DNA from: Nannocystis exedens
Lineage (GTDB): Bacteria; Myxococcota_A; Polyangia; Nannocystales; Nannocystaceae
Assembly (NCBI RefSeq): GCF_002343915.1
Contig: NZ_NETK01000001.1
Span: 8,508,001-8,572,000, forward strand
Direction: 5' to 3'
DNA length: 64,000 bases
In this document: in pieces, positions 25,611 through 34,689 of the stretch
Numbering within the stretch: the first letter of the stretch is position 1
Layout of the letters: the number at the start of each line of letters is the position of its first letter
Position numbers and translations under genes: made by a program
Notes under the pieces: model-generated
What the model was told of the DNA's origin: nothing
The model's database searches: none
The model's input: only the letters and a program-made list of their open reading frames with translations

Positions 25611-25766
25611 CGTCGGTCGGGCTTTCGCGGTCGGCGCGGCGCGGGCGAAGCCGGGCTCGAACCCGACCGTCGATGGGCGTGCGCGGAAAGGAATTCTCGG
25701 ACTCACGGTCCGTCGTGCTTTCGCGGTCGGCGCCGCGGGACGAAGCCGGGCTCGGACCCGGTCGTT
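25611..25766. repeat. Two-copy direct repeat of about 55 bp
   Basis: Copies at about 25611-25670 and 25711-25766 share GCTTTCGCGGTCGGCGC and the later GAAGCCGGGCTCG-ACCCG block. The spacing is 96 bases, and the copies differ by scattered changes. No gene is involved. Confidence 0.65.
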
Positions 25767-25862
25767 CGCGCGCGGCGCGAGCGAGCCGGCGATGAGGCGC
25801 GCGAGGAGGATGCTCGGGTTTCGCGGGCGCGGGCGGTGACGCGGTGGTAAAAGGCCCGGACG

Positions 25863-26696
25863 ATGTGGTCCGTGCCTGGCGTGCTGGTCGTCCTGTTCCT
25901 CGCCGGCGGGCTCGCGTACACCGCGAGCTGCGCGCTGCAGGAGCGGCTGATCTTTCCGCGGCAATACGCCAACCAGCACGCCCTCGCGCGGCCGCCGGTC
26001 GGCGTCACGTCGCTGTGGAGCCGTGCGCCCGACGGGCCGCAGGTCGAGGCGTGGTTCATCCCGGCGAGGGGGGCGAGCGCCGACAGCCCCGGGCCGGCGG
26101 TGATGTTCTTTCACGGCAACGGGGAGCTCATCGATCATCAGCTGACGCTGGCGGCGTCGTACGTCGCGCGCGGGGTGTCGGTGCTGCTGCCGGAGTACCG
26201 CGGGTACGGGCGCTCGGAGGGCACGCCGTCGCAGGCGGCGATCGTCGGCGACATGGTGCGGTTCTACGACGAGCTGGCGGCGCGGCCCGAGGTCGACCCC
26301 GCTCGCGTCGTGTTTCACGGGCGCTCGCTCGGCGGCGGGGTGGCCTCGGCGCTCGCGGCCGCCCGCGCGCCGGCGGCCCTGATCCTCGAGTCGACGTTCA
26401 CCAGTTTGGCCGCGCTCGCGCGCTCGCAGGGCCTGCCGGAGGGGCTGTGCCGCCACCCGTTCCGCACCGATCGCGTGCTGCCCACCCTGCAGCGCCCGCT
26501 GCTGATCCTCCACGGCAGCGAGGACGAGGTGATTCCCGTGGCCCATGGCCGCAGCCTGCACGCGAGCGTGCCGGGGTCGACGTACGTCGAGCTGCCAGGA
26601 CGGCACAACGACTTCCCGCGCGACCGCGCGGCCTACGACGCGGCCCTGGTCGCGTTCCTGCGCGCGGCGGGGGTGCTCGTCGCGGCCCCGTCGTGA
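25863..26696 (+). CDS. Membrane-anchored alpha/beta hydrolase
   Basis: The 277-residue product starts with a single hydrophobic anchor (VPGVLVVLFLAGGLAYTASC). A compact alpha/beta-hydrolase domain of the BEM46/ABHD13-like type follows: oxyanion motif FFHGNGELID, EYRGYGRSEG, the nucleophile elbow FHGRSLGGG, the acid in HGSEDEVIP and the histidine in GRHNDFP. All three triad residues are present. Substrate unknown. The ATG at 25863 precedes the anchor directly; a TAAAAG sequence is 9 bases upstream and no Shine-Dalgarno sequence is visible. Confidence 0.85.
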   Translation: MWSVPGVLVVLFLAGGLAYTASCALQERLIFPRQYANQHALARPPVGVTSLWSRAPDGPQVEAWFIPARGASADSPGPAVMFFHGNGELIDHQLTLAASYVARGVSVLLPEYRGYGRSEGTPSQAAIVGDMVRFYDELAARPEVDPARVVFHGRSLGGGVASALAAARAPAALILESTFTSLAALARSQGLPEGLCRHPFRTDRVLPTLQRPLLILHGSEDEVIPVAHGRSLHASVPGSTYVELPGRHNDFPRDRAAYDAALVAFLRAAGVLVAAPS

Positions 26697-26760
26697 ACCC
26701 TCGCCGGGTCTGCCGGGGCGGACGCGCAGGGCCGCGCAACGCGGCGGCGCGGGCGGATCG

Positions 26761-26766
26761 TACGAT
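26761..26766 (+). promoter_or_regulatory. TACGAT box 8 nt before a start codon
   Basis: TACGAT, eight bases, then the ATG at 26775, without a Shine-Dalgarno sequence. It fits the leaderless-type pattern seen elsewhere in the window. Confidence 0.45.
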
Positions 26767-26774
26767 GCGGTGGC

Positions 26775-27224
26775 ATGCACCTCCGCGTCCTCGAGCCCTG
26801 CCGCGAGAATTGGGACACGATGGAGCCGACGGCGGTCGGGCGGCGCTGCCAGGCCTGCGAGCGTGAGGTGATCGATCTGACGGGAGTCACCGAGCGGCAG
26901 GCGAAGCGCCTGCTGGCGGACCGGCGCGCGTGCGTGCGCATGCGGGTGGGCGACCACGGCCTGCCGCTGTTTCGCCGCGAGCCGCCGCGGCTCGGCCCCG
27001 CGGCCGCGGCGATGGCCCTCGCGGCCTGCGCCCCGCACACGCCCGAGGCGCAGCGGCTCGCGCCCGCGATCGAGGTGGAGCGGACGGCGAGCGAGCGGCC
27101 GACGCCGGTGATCCCCGAAGCCGCGCCGCGCGTGGCCGCTGCGCCCGAGCCGGGCCCGCCGAAGCCGGGCAAGGGGCCGGCGAAGAAGCGCGAGCGCGTG
27201 CTCATGGGCGACCCGTGGGAGTGA
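26775..27224 (+). CDS. Small cysteine-rich (CENW-type) protein
   Basis: The 149-residue product begins LEPCRENWDTMEPTAVGRRC, followed by QACEREVIDLTGVTERQA. The C..NW...(M)...GR.C..C...V.D(L/F)T pattern is a small domain I know mainly from Bacteroidetes proteins, where the three cysteines may bind a metal. A hydrophobic stretch with a cysteine (AAAAMALAACA) and a proline/alanine-rich tail ending in MGDPWE follow. Function unknown. It is preceded by a TACGAT box rather than a ribosome binding site. Confidence 0.65.
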   Translation: MHLRVLEPCRENWDTMEPTAVGRRCQACEREVIDLTGVTERQAKRLLADRRACVRMRVGDHGLPLFRREPPRLGPAAAAMALAACAPHTPEAQRLAPAIEVERTASERPTPVIPEAAPRVAAAPEPGPPKPGKGPAKKRERVLMGDPWE

Positions 27225-27482
27225 TGACGTTTGGCTCGCGAACGACGGCGCGCGGGAGCAGGGCGAGCGGCGAGGTCGCTCGACGGTCACGTGGGCCGCG
27301 GGTCCTCGCGCGGGAGGTCGACGCTCGCGCGCCCGCGCGGGGTCCGAATGGCGCAGGGGCGAAAACGCGCGGCGGTAAAGCCGTGAAGAACGTTGTTCTG
27401 GCGCGGGTACGAGGCCGCGGTGGCGCCCGCGAGGTTCGAGGTGCGCCCGGCCGTCGCATCGTGAATACTGCCGTACCGCGCC

Positions 27483-29225
27483 ATGAGACGCTCCGGCTGT
27501 CTTCTCGCCGTCCTGCTCCTCCTCGCGGTCGGGTGTTCGCGGAGCGGCCTGCGCGACGCCGGCGACCTGACCGCGGCGCAGCTCGATGCGGCAGGGCAGT
27601 CGCGGTGTAGCGTCGTCAAGGACCCGGACAAGCCGCTCATCGTCGAGTGGTCCGGCATGGACGCGGCCGAGCTCGAGGCCCGGCTGCTCCGCGGGGTGGT
27701 CGCGGTCCGCTACGAGGATTGCGAGATGGAGGTGCTGCGCGGCTGTACGGCGCCCGGGCATTATACATACGCGCAGACCACGACGGGCTCGCAGAGCATT
27801 CACATCGGCTCGCTCGACGAGCTTTTGATAAACATTCCGCTCGGGCTGGCGCAGCTCGGCGGGCGGGTCGAGCGCGGCGAGGCGCTCGAGCTCGACATGG
27901 TGGTGGTCGGCCGCTACGAGGCGCCGCGGCCGGGGTACACGGCCGCGGAGCTGAGCGGCGGGCCCGAATGCGCCCGCGCGACGCACGTGGTCACCGGTGT
28001 GAGCCTGGGGGCGTTCCGCCTGTCGTCGGTCGAGGACAGCGCGCGCAGCGGCGGCGGGGCCGGGCTCGCGGGGGCGGCGGAGGACACGATCGAGGTGCTC
28101 AAGGAGTCGCCGCCGAACATGCTCGAGGCGTGCGCCCAGGTGTCGACGGCCGACGACCCGCGGCGCAATGTCTGTACCGCGCCGATCCGCCTCGAGGTGG
28201 CGCCGATCTCGGCCCACGCCGAGGCGCTGGCGGGGTCGCAGCAATTCCTCCGACCGCCCGACCTCGACAAGCGCGAGGTGCAATCGATGGACCTGTCGGG
28301 CAGCCTGGCGGCGCACCAGGCGTACGACGTCGCGGTCAAGGTGCAAGCCGACCGGCGAGCGACGCCGGAGCGGCACACGGAGGCGTGGTGCGCCCTGGCG
28401 GCGATCGAGCAGGACAACCCGTATCTGGCGCAGGCGCGCGAGCTGTGCGACCGCTGGCGCGACCACACGACGGTGCTGCGCCAGAGCGAGGCGCGGATGA
28501 TCCACGACTACGACAACCTGCGCGTGCTGCTCGAGCTGCGCGGGGTGCCGGTCGAGGCGCAGGAGCGGGCGGCGGCCAGCTTCCTGGTGACGCACTCGGG
28601 CCTGTCGGCCGACGCGTATCCGCGGATCCGCGCGGTCGAGCGGGCCAAGCGGCGCCTCGGCCGCGGCGACCGCACGAGCCTGCCGTCGTTCTCGACCGCG
28701 GCCGCCGGGGAACCACCCCCGGTCGACAGCCAGCTCCGCACGAGCCTCATCGACCGCCGCTCGTATCGCAAGGCGCTCAGCCTCGGCGTTCAGCCGCGGT
28801 GGATCCCCCAGGGCTACGCGCTCGGCGGGACGGTGCTCGGTCGGGTGAATTACGTGCACGAGGTCGGCTTCGAGGTGGCCTACGCGCAATACGCCGGCTA
28901 CGGCCCGCGCTGGCGCTACATCCTGGCGATGGCCCGCTACGAGCGGGTCTATCGCCCGCACAAGGTGTTCCGCCCGTACATCGGGGCGTCGTTCGGAGCG
29001 CTGATCCCGATCGGGCCGATGACGTGCGCCCAGGCGCCGCGGCCGTGCGCGGCGCCGGCCGGGGTGGTGACGCTGAACGGCGGGGCGCGGGTGTCGCTGA
29101 CGCCGTGGCTGTCGCTGGTGGCCCAGGGCTTCGCCGGAGCGATGACGGCCCGGCCGTTCTTCGTCGGCGGGGTGTCCGGCGGGATCGAGTTCACGATCCC
29201 GACCGGACGCGACTGGCCGCAGTGA
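27483..29225 (+). CDS. Large predicted lipoprotein with C-terminal barrel-like region
   Basis: The 580-residue product has a clear lipoprotein signal (CLLAVLLLLAVGCS). An N-terminal region follows with the block LIVEWSGMDAAELEARL and VVAVRYEDCEMEVLRGC. I associate this block with a widespread group of uncharacterised myxobacterial lipoproteins. The middle is helical and the last 140 residues alternate hydrophobic and polar residues (GGTVLGRVNYVHEVGFEVAY, later PYIGASFGALIPIG), suggesting outer-membrane beta strands. Role unknown; probably an envelope component. The start is the ATG at 27483 at the signal; an AATACT box lies 13 bases upstream. Confidence 0.7.
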   Translation: MRRSGCLLAVLLLLAVGCSRSGLRDAGDLTAAQLDAAGQSRCSVVKDPDKPLIVEWSGMDAAELEARLLRGVVAVRYEDCEMEVLRGCTAPGHYTYAQTTTGSQSIHIGSLDELLINIPLGLAQLGGRVERGEALELDMVVVGRYEAPRPGYTAAELSGGPECARATHVVTGVSLGAFRLSSVEDSARSGGGAGLAGAAEDTIEVLKESPPNMLEACAQVSTADDPRRNVCTAPIRLEVAPISAHAEALAGSQQFLRPPDLDKREVQSMDLSGSLAAHQAYDVAVKVQADRRATPERHTEAWCALAAIEQDNPYLAQARELCDRWRDHTTVLRQSEARMIHDYDNLRVLLELRGVPVEAQERAAASFLVTHSGLSADAYPRIRAVERAKRRLGRGDRTSLPSFSTAAAGEPPPVDSQLRTSLIDRRSYRKALSLGVQPRWIPQGYALGGTVLGRVNYVHEVGFEVAYAQYAGYGPRWRYILAMARYERVYRPHKVFRPYIGASFGALIPIGPMTCAQAPRPCAAPAGVVTLNGGARVSLTPWLSLVAQGFAGAMTARPFFVGGVSGGIEFTIPTGRDWPQ

Positions 29226-29284
29226 GCGGTGTGCCTCGCGGGAGGGGTCGGTGCGCGCGGCGGGGCGCCGGGTGAAGGCGAATG

Positions 29285-29303
29285 ACCTGTCCCGAAGAAC
29301 AGC
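29285..29303. repeat. Dispersed palindromic element
   Basis: ACCTGTC-CCGAA-GAACAGC is an imperfect hairpin of the family in the gap between two genes. Confidence 0.5.
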
Positions 29304-29442
29304 CCGGATGACGAGCGGGGGGCTTCGAGCAGAAGCTGCGGGCACGCGGCGTCGAGCGCCGCACCGGCGACAGGCGAGGCCGCGGAGCCACGCGCCCTTG
29401 CGATCGCGCAGCCGTGGCCGGCGGATCGACGACGCGGCGCGC

Positions 29443-31467
29443 ATGGTCGAGCGCACCGCCGGGCCGCTCGATCCGGGCCGCCTCGAGTTACAAAAAGGCG
29501 TGCGACCGCATCCGCTGGCCGGCTTCTTCACCGCCGACGCGGCGGCGATCCTGAGCGCGCTGGACCGCCTCGCCGCGGCCGACGAGCCGGCGCGCGGGCG
29601 GGTCGTCCGGGCCGGTCCGGTGCCGTTCTTGCCGGGCATGCCGACGGCGCGCGAGGGCCTGTGGTCGGAGCCGTACTTCGGCCCGAGCGAGGCGCGCGAT
29701 CCGGCGGCGTGGGGCGTGGTCGAGCTGCCGCAGCCGGTGCTGCATCCGGGGCTGGCGCCGGCGATCGCCGCGGCGCTCGGCCTGCGCGAGCGCGAGGTGC
29801 GGGCGGTGGCCGAGATGACGGCGTGGATCGACGCGGAGGGCCGGACCTGCACGCCTCCGGGGCACCCGGGCGTCGACGCGCCGCTCGACACGTGGTTGCA
29901 CGAGTGGCCGCCCTACCCGCGCGACGAGGAGCTGGAGCGGCTCGAGGCCGCGGCCGATCCGGGGTACCGGACCCGCCTCGCCGCGCTGTACGCGGCCCGG
30001 GGCATCGACGCCGAGGCGGTGGCGCGCGACGATCGATCGTGGCAGGACGAGGCCTACGCGAACACCGGGCCGGAGGCGCTGCTGGCGAGGCTCTCGGCCC
30101 GGCTCGGCCCCGAGGCGGCGGCGCGGCTCATGGTGTGGCGCGTGCCGGTGCCGCCGGTCGACGAGCGGCCGCTCGAGCGGCGACCGGGCGGGGTGCTGGT
30201 GGCCGGGGCGCGCAGCGGCGGCCTCGCGGCGTTGATCGACGCGGCCGGCCGACAGGCGCGGATCGTCGAGCTCGGGGCGCCGACGATCATCGAGCACCAC
30301 GGCCTCCTCGTGGTCCAGCGCGCGCTGCAGGCGGTGCTGGCCGCGTGGGGGGCCATCGAGGCGGCAGAGCCGACGGTCGCCGCCGGGCTGCCGGCGGCCG
30401 GCGGCGGGCCGACCGAGGTGCCGGTGTGGCCGGTGCCGACGACGCACGCCGAGCTGGCGGCGCCGCGCGGGCTGGCGTTCGTGGCCCCGGGGCGGGCGGT
30501 GCTGGCCCTGGCCACGGCGACCTTCGAGGTCGACCTGACGACCGGGGCGCTGCCGCGCTGGTGGCCGAGCGCGGGGCTGTCCCTCATGACATGTCTCGCA
30601 GGCTATGTGCTGTACGCGGCCGGCTGGCGCTTCTGCTGCTTCGAGCCGGCGCGCGGGCGGTGGACGCGGGGGGCGCTGCCGGCCTGCGTGCCGTTCGTGT
30701 TCGCGGAGCTGCAGGAGGTGGCGTTCGTGATCGAGACGGCGTCGTGGCGATGGCACAAGCTCGACGCCCTGGGCGACTACCCGGTCGACCTGCGGATCTC
30801 GCCGTGCGCGCGCTACCTGGCGGCGCGGGACAAGCACGGCGACGGGGCGGTGTACCGCTTCGACGGCGAGCTGCAGCTGCCGCTCGAGCTGCCCAGCCAG
30901 CAAGCGCCGGTGATGTGGCCCGAAGGACAGCTGCGCGAGCCGACCACGCGCGAGTCGGACCGGCTCGAAGACTCGGCCTGGGGCGACGCGGGGCTGCAGG
31001 CGCTGGTGCTGTGCGAGGCCCGCGACGCGTGGCGGCGGGTCCAGGACGGCGGGGTGGTCGAGGGCGCGCGGGTGCTGTTTCGGGTGCCGTTCGCGCTCAC
31101 GGCGGCGGCGTTCGACCGGGCGGGCCGCGAGGTGCTGCTCGCCGGCGAGGCGGAGCTGTGGCACCTCGCGCTCGACCCCGAGCCGCGGCTGCTGGCCCGC
31201 TTCGACCTGCGGCCGCTGCGGGCGCTGGTGCTCGGACCCGAGGGCCGCTCGCGGCCGCGGCCCGACGCGCTCAACGCGGCGCTGTGTCGCCACGGGACCC
31301 TGCTCGGGGTCGGCGACGTCGAGGCGGCCGAGCTGGCGCGCCTCAACACGGCGTCGACCTTCGACGAGCCGAAGCCGCTCGGCCTGCGCCGCGCGCGGAC
31401 CCTCGCCGCGCTCGCGCGAGGGGTCAAGCGGGCGCGCAAGCTGCCGCGGCTGTGGCCGCCGACGTGA
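29443..31467 (+). CDS. Large cytoplasmic protein of unknown function
   Basis: The 674-residue product has no signal or membrane segment. Its first 250 residues are helical and acidic (VRPHPLAGFFTADAAAILSAL, with ALYAARGIDAEAVARDD further on). The second half has repeated short strands such as GLAFVAPGRAVLALATATFE, VLYAAGWRFCCFEPARGRW and VDLRISPCARYLAARD, which suggest a beta-propeller. I recognise no family. The ATG at 29443 was chosen because upstream in-frame sequence is arginine-rich. One dispersed palindrome lies inside the gene at 30588 and reads in frame as LMTCLAGYV. Confidence 0.6.
   Translation: MVERTAGPLDPGRLELQKGVRPHPLAGFFTADAAAILSALDRLAAADEPARGRVVRAGPVPFLPGMPTAREGLWSEPYFGPSEARDPAAWGVVELPQPVLHPGLAPAIAAALGLREREVRAVAEMTAWIDAEGRTCTPPGHPGVDAPLDTWLHEWPPYPRDEELERLEAAADPGYRTRLAALYAARGIDAEAVARDDRSWQDEAYANTGPEALLARLSARLGPEAAARLMVWRVPVPPVDERPLERRPGGVLVAGARSGGLAALIDAAGRQARIVELGAPTIIEHHGLLVVQRALQAVLAAWGAIEAAEPTVAAGLPAAGGGPTEVPVWPVPTTHAELAAPRGLAFVAPGRAVLALATATFEVDLTTGALPRWWPSAGLSLMTCLAGYVLYAAGWRFCCFEPARGRWTRGALPACVPFVFAELQEVAFVIETASWRWHKLDALGDYPVDLRISPCARYLAARDKHGDGAVYRFDGELQLPLELPSQQAPVMWPEGQLREPTTRESDRLEDSAWGDAGLQALVLCEARDAWRRVQDGGVVEGARVLFRVPFALTAAAFDRAGREVLLAGEAELWHLALDPEPRLLARFDLRPLRALVLGPEGRSRPRPDALNAALCRHGTLLGVGDVEAAELARLNTASTFDEPKPLGLRRARTLAALARGVKRARKLPRLWPPT
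30588..30610. repeat. Palindromic element inside a coding sequence
   Basis: GACATGTCTCGCAGGCTATGTGC is a diverged family copy read in frame between two predicted strands of the propeller-like half of the protein. Confidence 0.5.
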
Positions 31468-31530
31468 GCGGCGGCCGGAGGGCCACGAGGTCCGCTCCGG
31501 GGGCGGGGGTGGCCACGCTCATCGATCGCG

Positions 31531-31561
31531 CGCGAGCGATGAGCCAGGTTCATCGCTCGCG
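31531..31561. terminator. Bidirectional hairpin between convergent genes
   Basis: CGCGAGCGATGA and TCATCGCTCGCG form a perfect 12-bp stem with the 7-base loop GCCAGGT. It sits midway between the stops of the convergent genes at 31467 and 31579, as expected for a shared terminator, although no T run follows. Confidence 0.75.
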
Positions 31562-31578
31562 AACCTGACCCGCAGGGA

Positions 31579-32127
31579 TCAGGGCGGGCTCTGCGGCAGG
31601 TCGACGCCGTGGAACGCGACGTTCAACGAGCTGAGATTGCGCGAGATCGTGACCCTCACGAAGAACAGCGCGTTGCTGGTCGTGTTGGTGGTCACGTCCG
31701 CCCACAGCGTATTGTTGGACGTGGCGCTGCTCGAGTTCGAATCGATCCCGGCGGTCATCGACGACGGGTTGCTCGCGCTATCCGAGCGGTGGTACAGCTG
31801 CGCCGTCACCTGCGAGCCCGTGGCCGTCCCGTCGGTGTCGCGGTACCACAGGCGCAGGTTGTTGATCGAATAGGGGTCGAGGGCGCTGTGCGGCTTGTCC
31901 GTCGCCACCGGGCACCACAAGGTCGCGGTGCCCGTCTCGTTGGGTGCGAAGACCCACGAGCCGTTGGACAGCTGGAGGACGGCGTCGTCGTCGGGCGACT
32001 CGGGGCTGCAGGCCGAGGCGGGGATCCGGTTGTACAGGGTGGCCGCGGCGGCTTCGGACTCGAAGCCGGGCGCGACCGTGACGAGCACGGCGGCTGCGAA
32101 TGAAATGAGCAGGGATCGATTCATCAT
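31579..32127 (-). CDS. Secreted Ser/Thr/Asn-rich protein
   Basis: The 182-residue product has a Sec signal (MMNRSLLISFAAAVLVTVAP) and a mature part rich in Ser, Thr and Asn, with two cysteines (ASACSPES and TLWCPVAT) that could form a disulfide. Alternating strands such as NLRLWYRDTDG and ALFFVRVTISRN suggest a beta-sandwich. I recognise no family, though similar small secreted proteins are common in myxobacteria. A GGAAAG lies 11 bases before the ATG at 32127; the upstream ATG at 32136 and GTG at 32139 are possible but too close to it. Confidence 0.65.
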   Translation of the reverse strand: MMNRSLLISFAAAVLVTVAPGFESEAAAATLYNRIPASACSPESPDDDAVLQLSNGSWVFAPNETGTATLWCPVATDKPHSALDPYSINNLRLWYRDTDGTATGSQVTAQLYHRSDSASNPSSMTAGIDSNSSSATSNNTLWADVTTNTTSNALFFVRVTISRNLSSLNVAFHGVDLPQSPP

Positions 32128-32202
32128 AGGTTTCATCACTTTCCAGGGACAAGCGTCCCCCGTATCGCTATTCTCACTACTGGCAGAGATTCAAAAGTGT
32201 CG

Positions 32203-33711
32203 TCACGGCTTGAGGATCCACTCGGCGAACTCGATGTTGTCGAGGAGGAACTCCTGGCCGACCGTCTTGCCGGTGAACACGAAGCGCACCGCCTCGACGT
32301 CGTCGTGCGGGCCGAACGCGGAGAGCGGCACGCGCACGGTGCCCATGTGCTCGTACGGGAGCGGCGGCGGGCAGTTGTAGAGCGGCGGGGGGCACATCGC
32401 CATCGGCATCGGGATCGCGCCGTGATCGGTGATGGCGACCGGGTCCGACCAAACGCCGCCGTTGCGCAGCTGGACCTTCAGCGACTGCGACGGCGGGTCG
32501 CTGGTCTGGCCGATGCGCATGCTCAGCCACTCGAAGTCGCCGGCGTCGACGTCGGGGACCGACCAGGTGACGCCGGCGCCGGTGGCCGTGGCGGACAGCC
32601 GGAGCGCGTGCGTCTCGTGCTGCGCGCCGCTGGCCGCGCCCAGGTCGACGACCGCCGCGCTGACGCCGAGCGACGCGGTCAACGTGCCGCCGATCGTCGA
32701 GTTGGGGAGGGTCCCATCCTCGAAGTGGTCGATCGCGGTGCGCCAAAAGCCGTCGCTGACCTGGCTGACCACGGCGTTGGGCCAGCCGTGCGGGACGGCG
32801 TCGCCGCGGATGTAGTCCTCGTACCAGGTCGCGTCGCCCATCAGGTGGGCGGCGAGGAACGCGAGCACGTAGCCCTGCGTCACCAGAGCCTGCGCGCCCG
32901 CGGGGGCGTCTCGCTCGGAAAAGTAGGAGTGATTGCCGCCCTGAAGCAGCTTCATCGACTTGTACAGGTTGCCCGGCTGGGCGAACGGGACCGAGTCCTC
33001 GCTGCCGGAAAAGTCGTAGTTCTCGAAGCCGCGGTCGGCGGTCTGGTCGGTGTCGGACGTGCCCTGGATGAACATCACGCCGGTGGTCTCGTCGCCACCC
33101 AGGACCATGTCGTCGCCGCCCTTGCTGGCCAGGCCGACGACCGCGCGCACGGTCCACGCGTCGCCGCTGCCCTTGAGCAGGTCGGCCAGGTATCGCGCGG
33201 TCTGGCCGCCGCGGCTGTGACCGACGATCCCGAGCCGCGACGGGTCGATGGCGCTCGCCTTCGGCCAGGTGGCGAGCAGCTCGTCGAGGACGTCCTTGAC
33301 CCGCCCCGCGGCGATCCCGTGCCCGCCCGGGTCGTCGGCGAGGATGTCGACGCTCACGGCGATGAAGCCGTTGCTCGCCAGGTGCTCGAGCAAATAGTCG
33401 TAGCTGTCGTAGGGGTAGGTGGCGCCGTGGAGGAGCAGCACCAGCGGGCTGTCGTCGACGATCGCGTTGCAGCTCGTCGCGGTCGGGTAGCGAATGACGG
33501 TGGGTACCCCGTCGAAGCTCTGATTGTGGGGACACCAGCCGAAGCTCGCGGCGCTCGACGGATCGGAGGCGAGGACGCGCAGGTCGACGTCGTCGTCGGC
33601 GGTGGCGGCGGGCAGCGCGTCGTCGACGTCGCCGCAGGCCGGGAGGCTGAAGAGCGCGGCGGCGCAGCCCAGCACGGAAGTAAAGAAGGTCAGGTTCCGT
33701 TCGGTTCGCAT
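32203..33711 (-). CDS. Alpha/beta-hydrolase lipoprotein with C-terminal beta domain
   Basis: The 502-residue product has a lipobox (LFSLPACG), then a hydrolase domain similar to PET-hydrolase/chlorophyllase-type lipases: LVLLLHGATYPYDSYDYL, the nucleophile elbow GHSRGGQTA and GTSDTDQTADRG near the acid. The histidine in GGNHSYF is a good triad candidate. The last 170 residues form a beta-rich domain with FDNIEFA-like ending (LLDNIEFAEWILKP), probably carbohydrate- or polymer-binding. It is likely an outer-surface esterase. GAGGGAG precedes the ATG at 33711 by 3 bases. Confidence 0.82.
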   Translation of the reverse strand: MRTERNLTFFTSVLGCAAALFSLPACGDVDDALPAATADDDVDLRVLASDPSSAASFGWCPHNQSFDGVPTVIRYPTATSCNAIVDDSPLVLLLHGATYPYDSYDYLLEHLASNGFIAVSVDILADDPGGHGIAAGRVKDVLDELLATWPKASAIDPSRLGIVGHSRGGQTARYLADLLKGSGDAWTVRAVVGLASKGGDDMVLGGDETTGVMFIQGTSDTDQTADRGFENYDFSGSEDSVPFAQPGNLYKSMKLLQGGNHSYFSERDAPAGAQALVTQGYVLAFLAAHLMGDATWYEDYIRGDAVPHGWPNAVVSQVSDGFWRTAIDHFEDGTLPNSTIGGTLTASLGVSAAVVDLGAASGAQHETHALRLSATATGAGVTWSVPDVDAGDFEWLSMRIGQTSDPPSQSLKVQLRNGGVWSDPVAITDHGAIPMPMAMCPPPLYNCPPPLPYEHMGTVRVPLSAFGPHDDVEAVRFVFTGKTVGQEFLLDNIEFAEWILKP

Positions 33712-33779
33712 GACTCCCTCGGCGCGCCGGGGAGGTTCGGCCCGGCGCTCGCTCAGGGGAGTCGACCCGCCGCGGATTT

Positions 33780-33880
33780 CAATTCGCGACGCTCGTCGAA
33801 AAAATTCGGCGGAGCGAGATCGGCCGCGGGACAGGGCGACCTGCCGGGCGGACAGATCGGCCCGCGATCCACCCCACCTC
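33780..33880 (+). repeat. Copy 2 of a duplicated conserved segment (SRRSS-KFGG)
   Basis: See the copy at 18655. Here the plus strand reads NSRRSSKKFGGARSA, and the block CGGCCCGCGATCCACCCC follows near 33867. The copy lies between the hydrolase start and the LysR fragment. Confidence 0.5.
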
Positions 33881-33951
33881 GAGCCCACGGCTGCGACGGC
33901 GGGGACGTCGACGACAACCCCGAGGCCGCCCCCACATCGCCGGTCGCCGGG

Positions 33952-34324
33952 GCGGCTGACGCTCGAGCGCTACCTGGCGGCCCGCCACGCGCTGGTGGCC
34001 CCGCGCGCGCTGCCGGGCGGGGTGGTCGACAACCGGCTGGCGAGTCTCGGTCGCACCCGCCGGGTGGTGCTGCGCACGCCGTGCTTCCAGACGGCCCTGG
34101 CGATCGCGGCTCGCACCGAGGTGATCGTGACGGCCCCCCGCAGCCTCGTCGCCGAGTACGCCCGCCACGCGCCGCTGGTGATGTTCCCGCCGCCGCTGGA
34201 GCTGCCCGAGGTCCGCTTCGGCGCGCTGTTCTCGGCGTCGCGCCAGGACGTGGCCCACAAGTGGCTGCGCGAGCGCGTGGCGGCGCTGTTCCCCGTGAAG
34301 GCGCAGCGCAAGCGCGAGCGATGA
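33952..34324 (+). pseudogene. C-terminal fragment of a LysR-type regulator
   Basis: The frame reads LTLERYLAARHALVAPRAL, then GGVVDNRLASLGRTRRVVL, VIVTAPRSLVAEYARHAPL, PPPLELPEVRF and QDVAHKWLRERV. This is the last 120 residues of the effector-binding domain of a NodD/LinR-like LysR protein. The DNA-binding N-terminus and the rest of the effector domain are missing and no good start exists. It cannot bind DNA, so I call it a relic. Confidence 0.7.
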
Positions 34325-34689
34325 GCGCGGCCCATGGCTCGTCGCTCGTACCAGGAATGAATAGAGTTCGACCATGGCGGGCCGCGCTCGGGCGATGGCC
34401 GAGCGCGTCGACGGGGGACGGCCGACTGTTCGCGCATGCAGGCCGGGGCAGACGTCCTGGAGGCCGCGGCCCACGAGTCGTCGGGCGAGGCCGGCGTGGT
34501 CTCTTCACAAACGCCTCGGTGGCGCCGCGCGAGCGGCCGGCGGCGTGGGTGCCAGCGAGTGGTGCCAGGCGACCTCGCACCGCCGCGGTCCCCACTTCGA
34601 ACTCCCTGCACACACTCGCGTCGCGGGTCGTCCCCGATGGCTCGTTTTTCCGCCTTCCGCCGGGCTTCGTCATGAGATAGGATTCGCCG
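34325..34689. other. Intergenic stretch without a supported gene
   Basis: Frames on both strands are low-complexity. The only readable signal is the TAGGAT box at its right end. Confidence 0.55.
34678..34683 (+). promoter_or_regulatory. TAGGAT box 6 nt before a start codon
   Basis: TAGGAT, TCGCCG, then the ATG at 34690, with no Shine-Dalgarno sequence. It is one of the clearest leaderless-type starts in the window. Confidence 0.55.

Larger units (their letters stand above)
25240..25862. other. Repeat-bearing intergenic stretch
   Basis: No convincing gene. The stretch contains a perfect 20-base palindrome at 25277, two hairpin elements of the dispersed family at 25370-25423, and a two-copy direct repeat at 25611-25766. 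Frames across it give only low-complexity basic sequence. Confidence 0.65.

Noticed and set aside
25611..25766. tRNA-like sequences (GGTTCGAGCCC on the minus strand)
   Set aside because: Only a T-arm-like block is present. The stem pairings fail and no acceptor, D or anticodon arm can be drawn.
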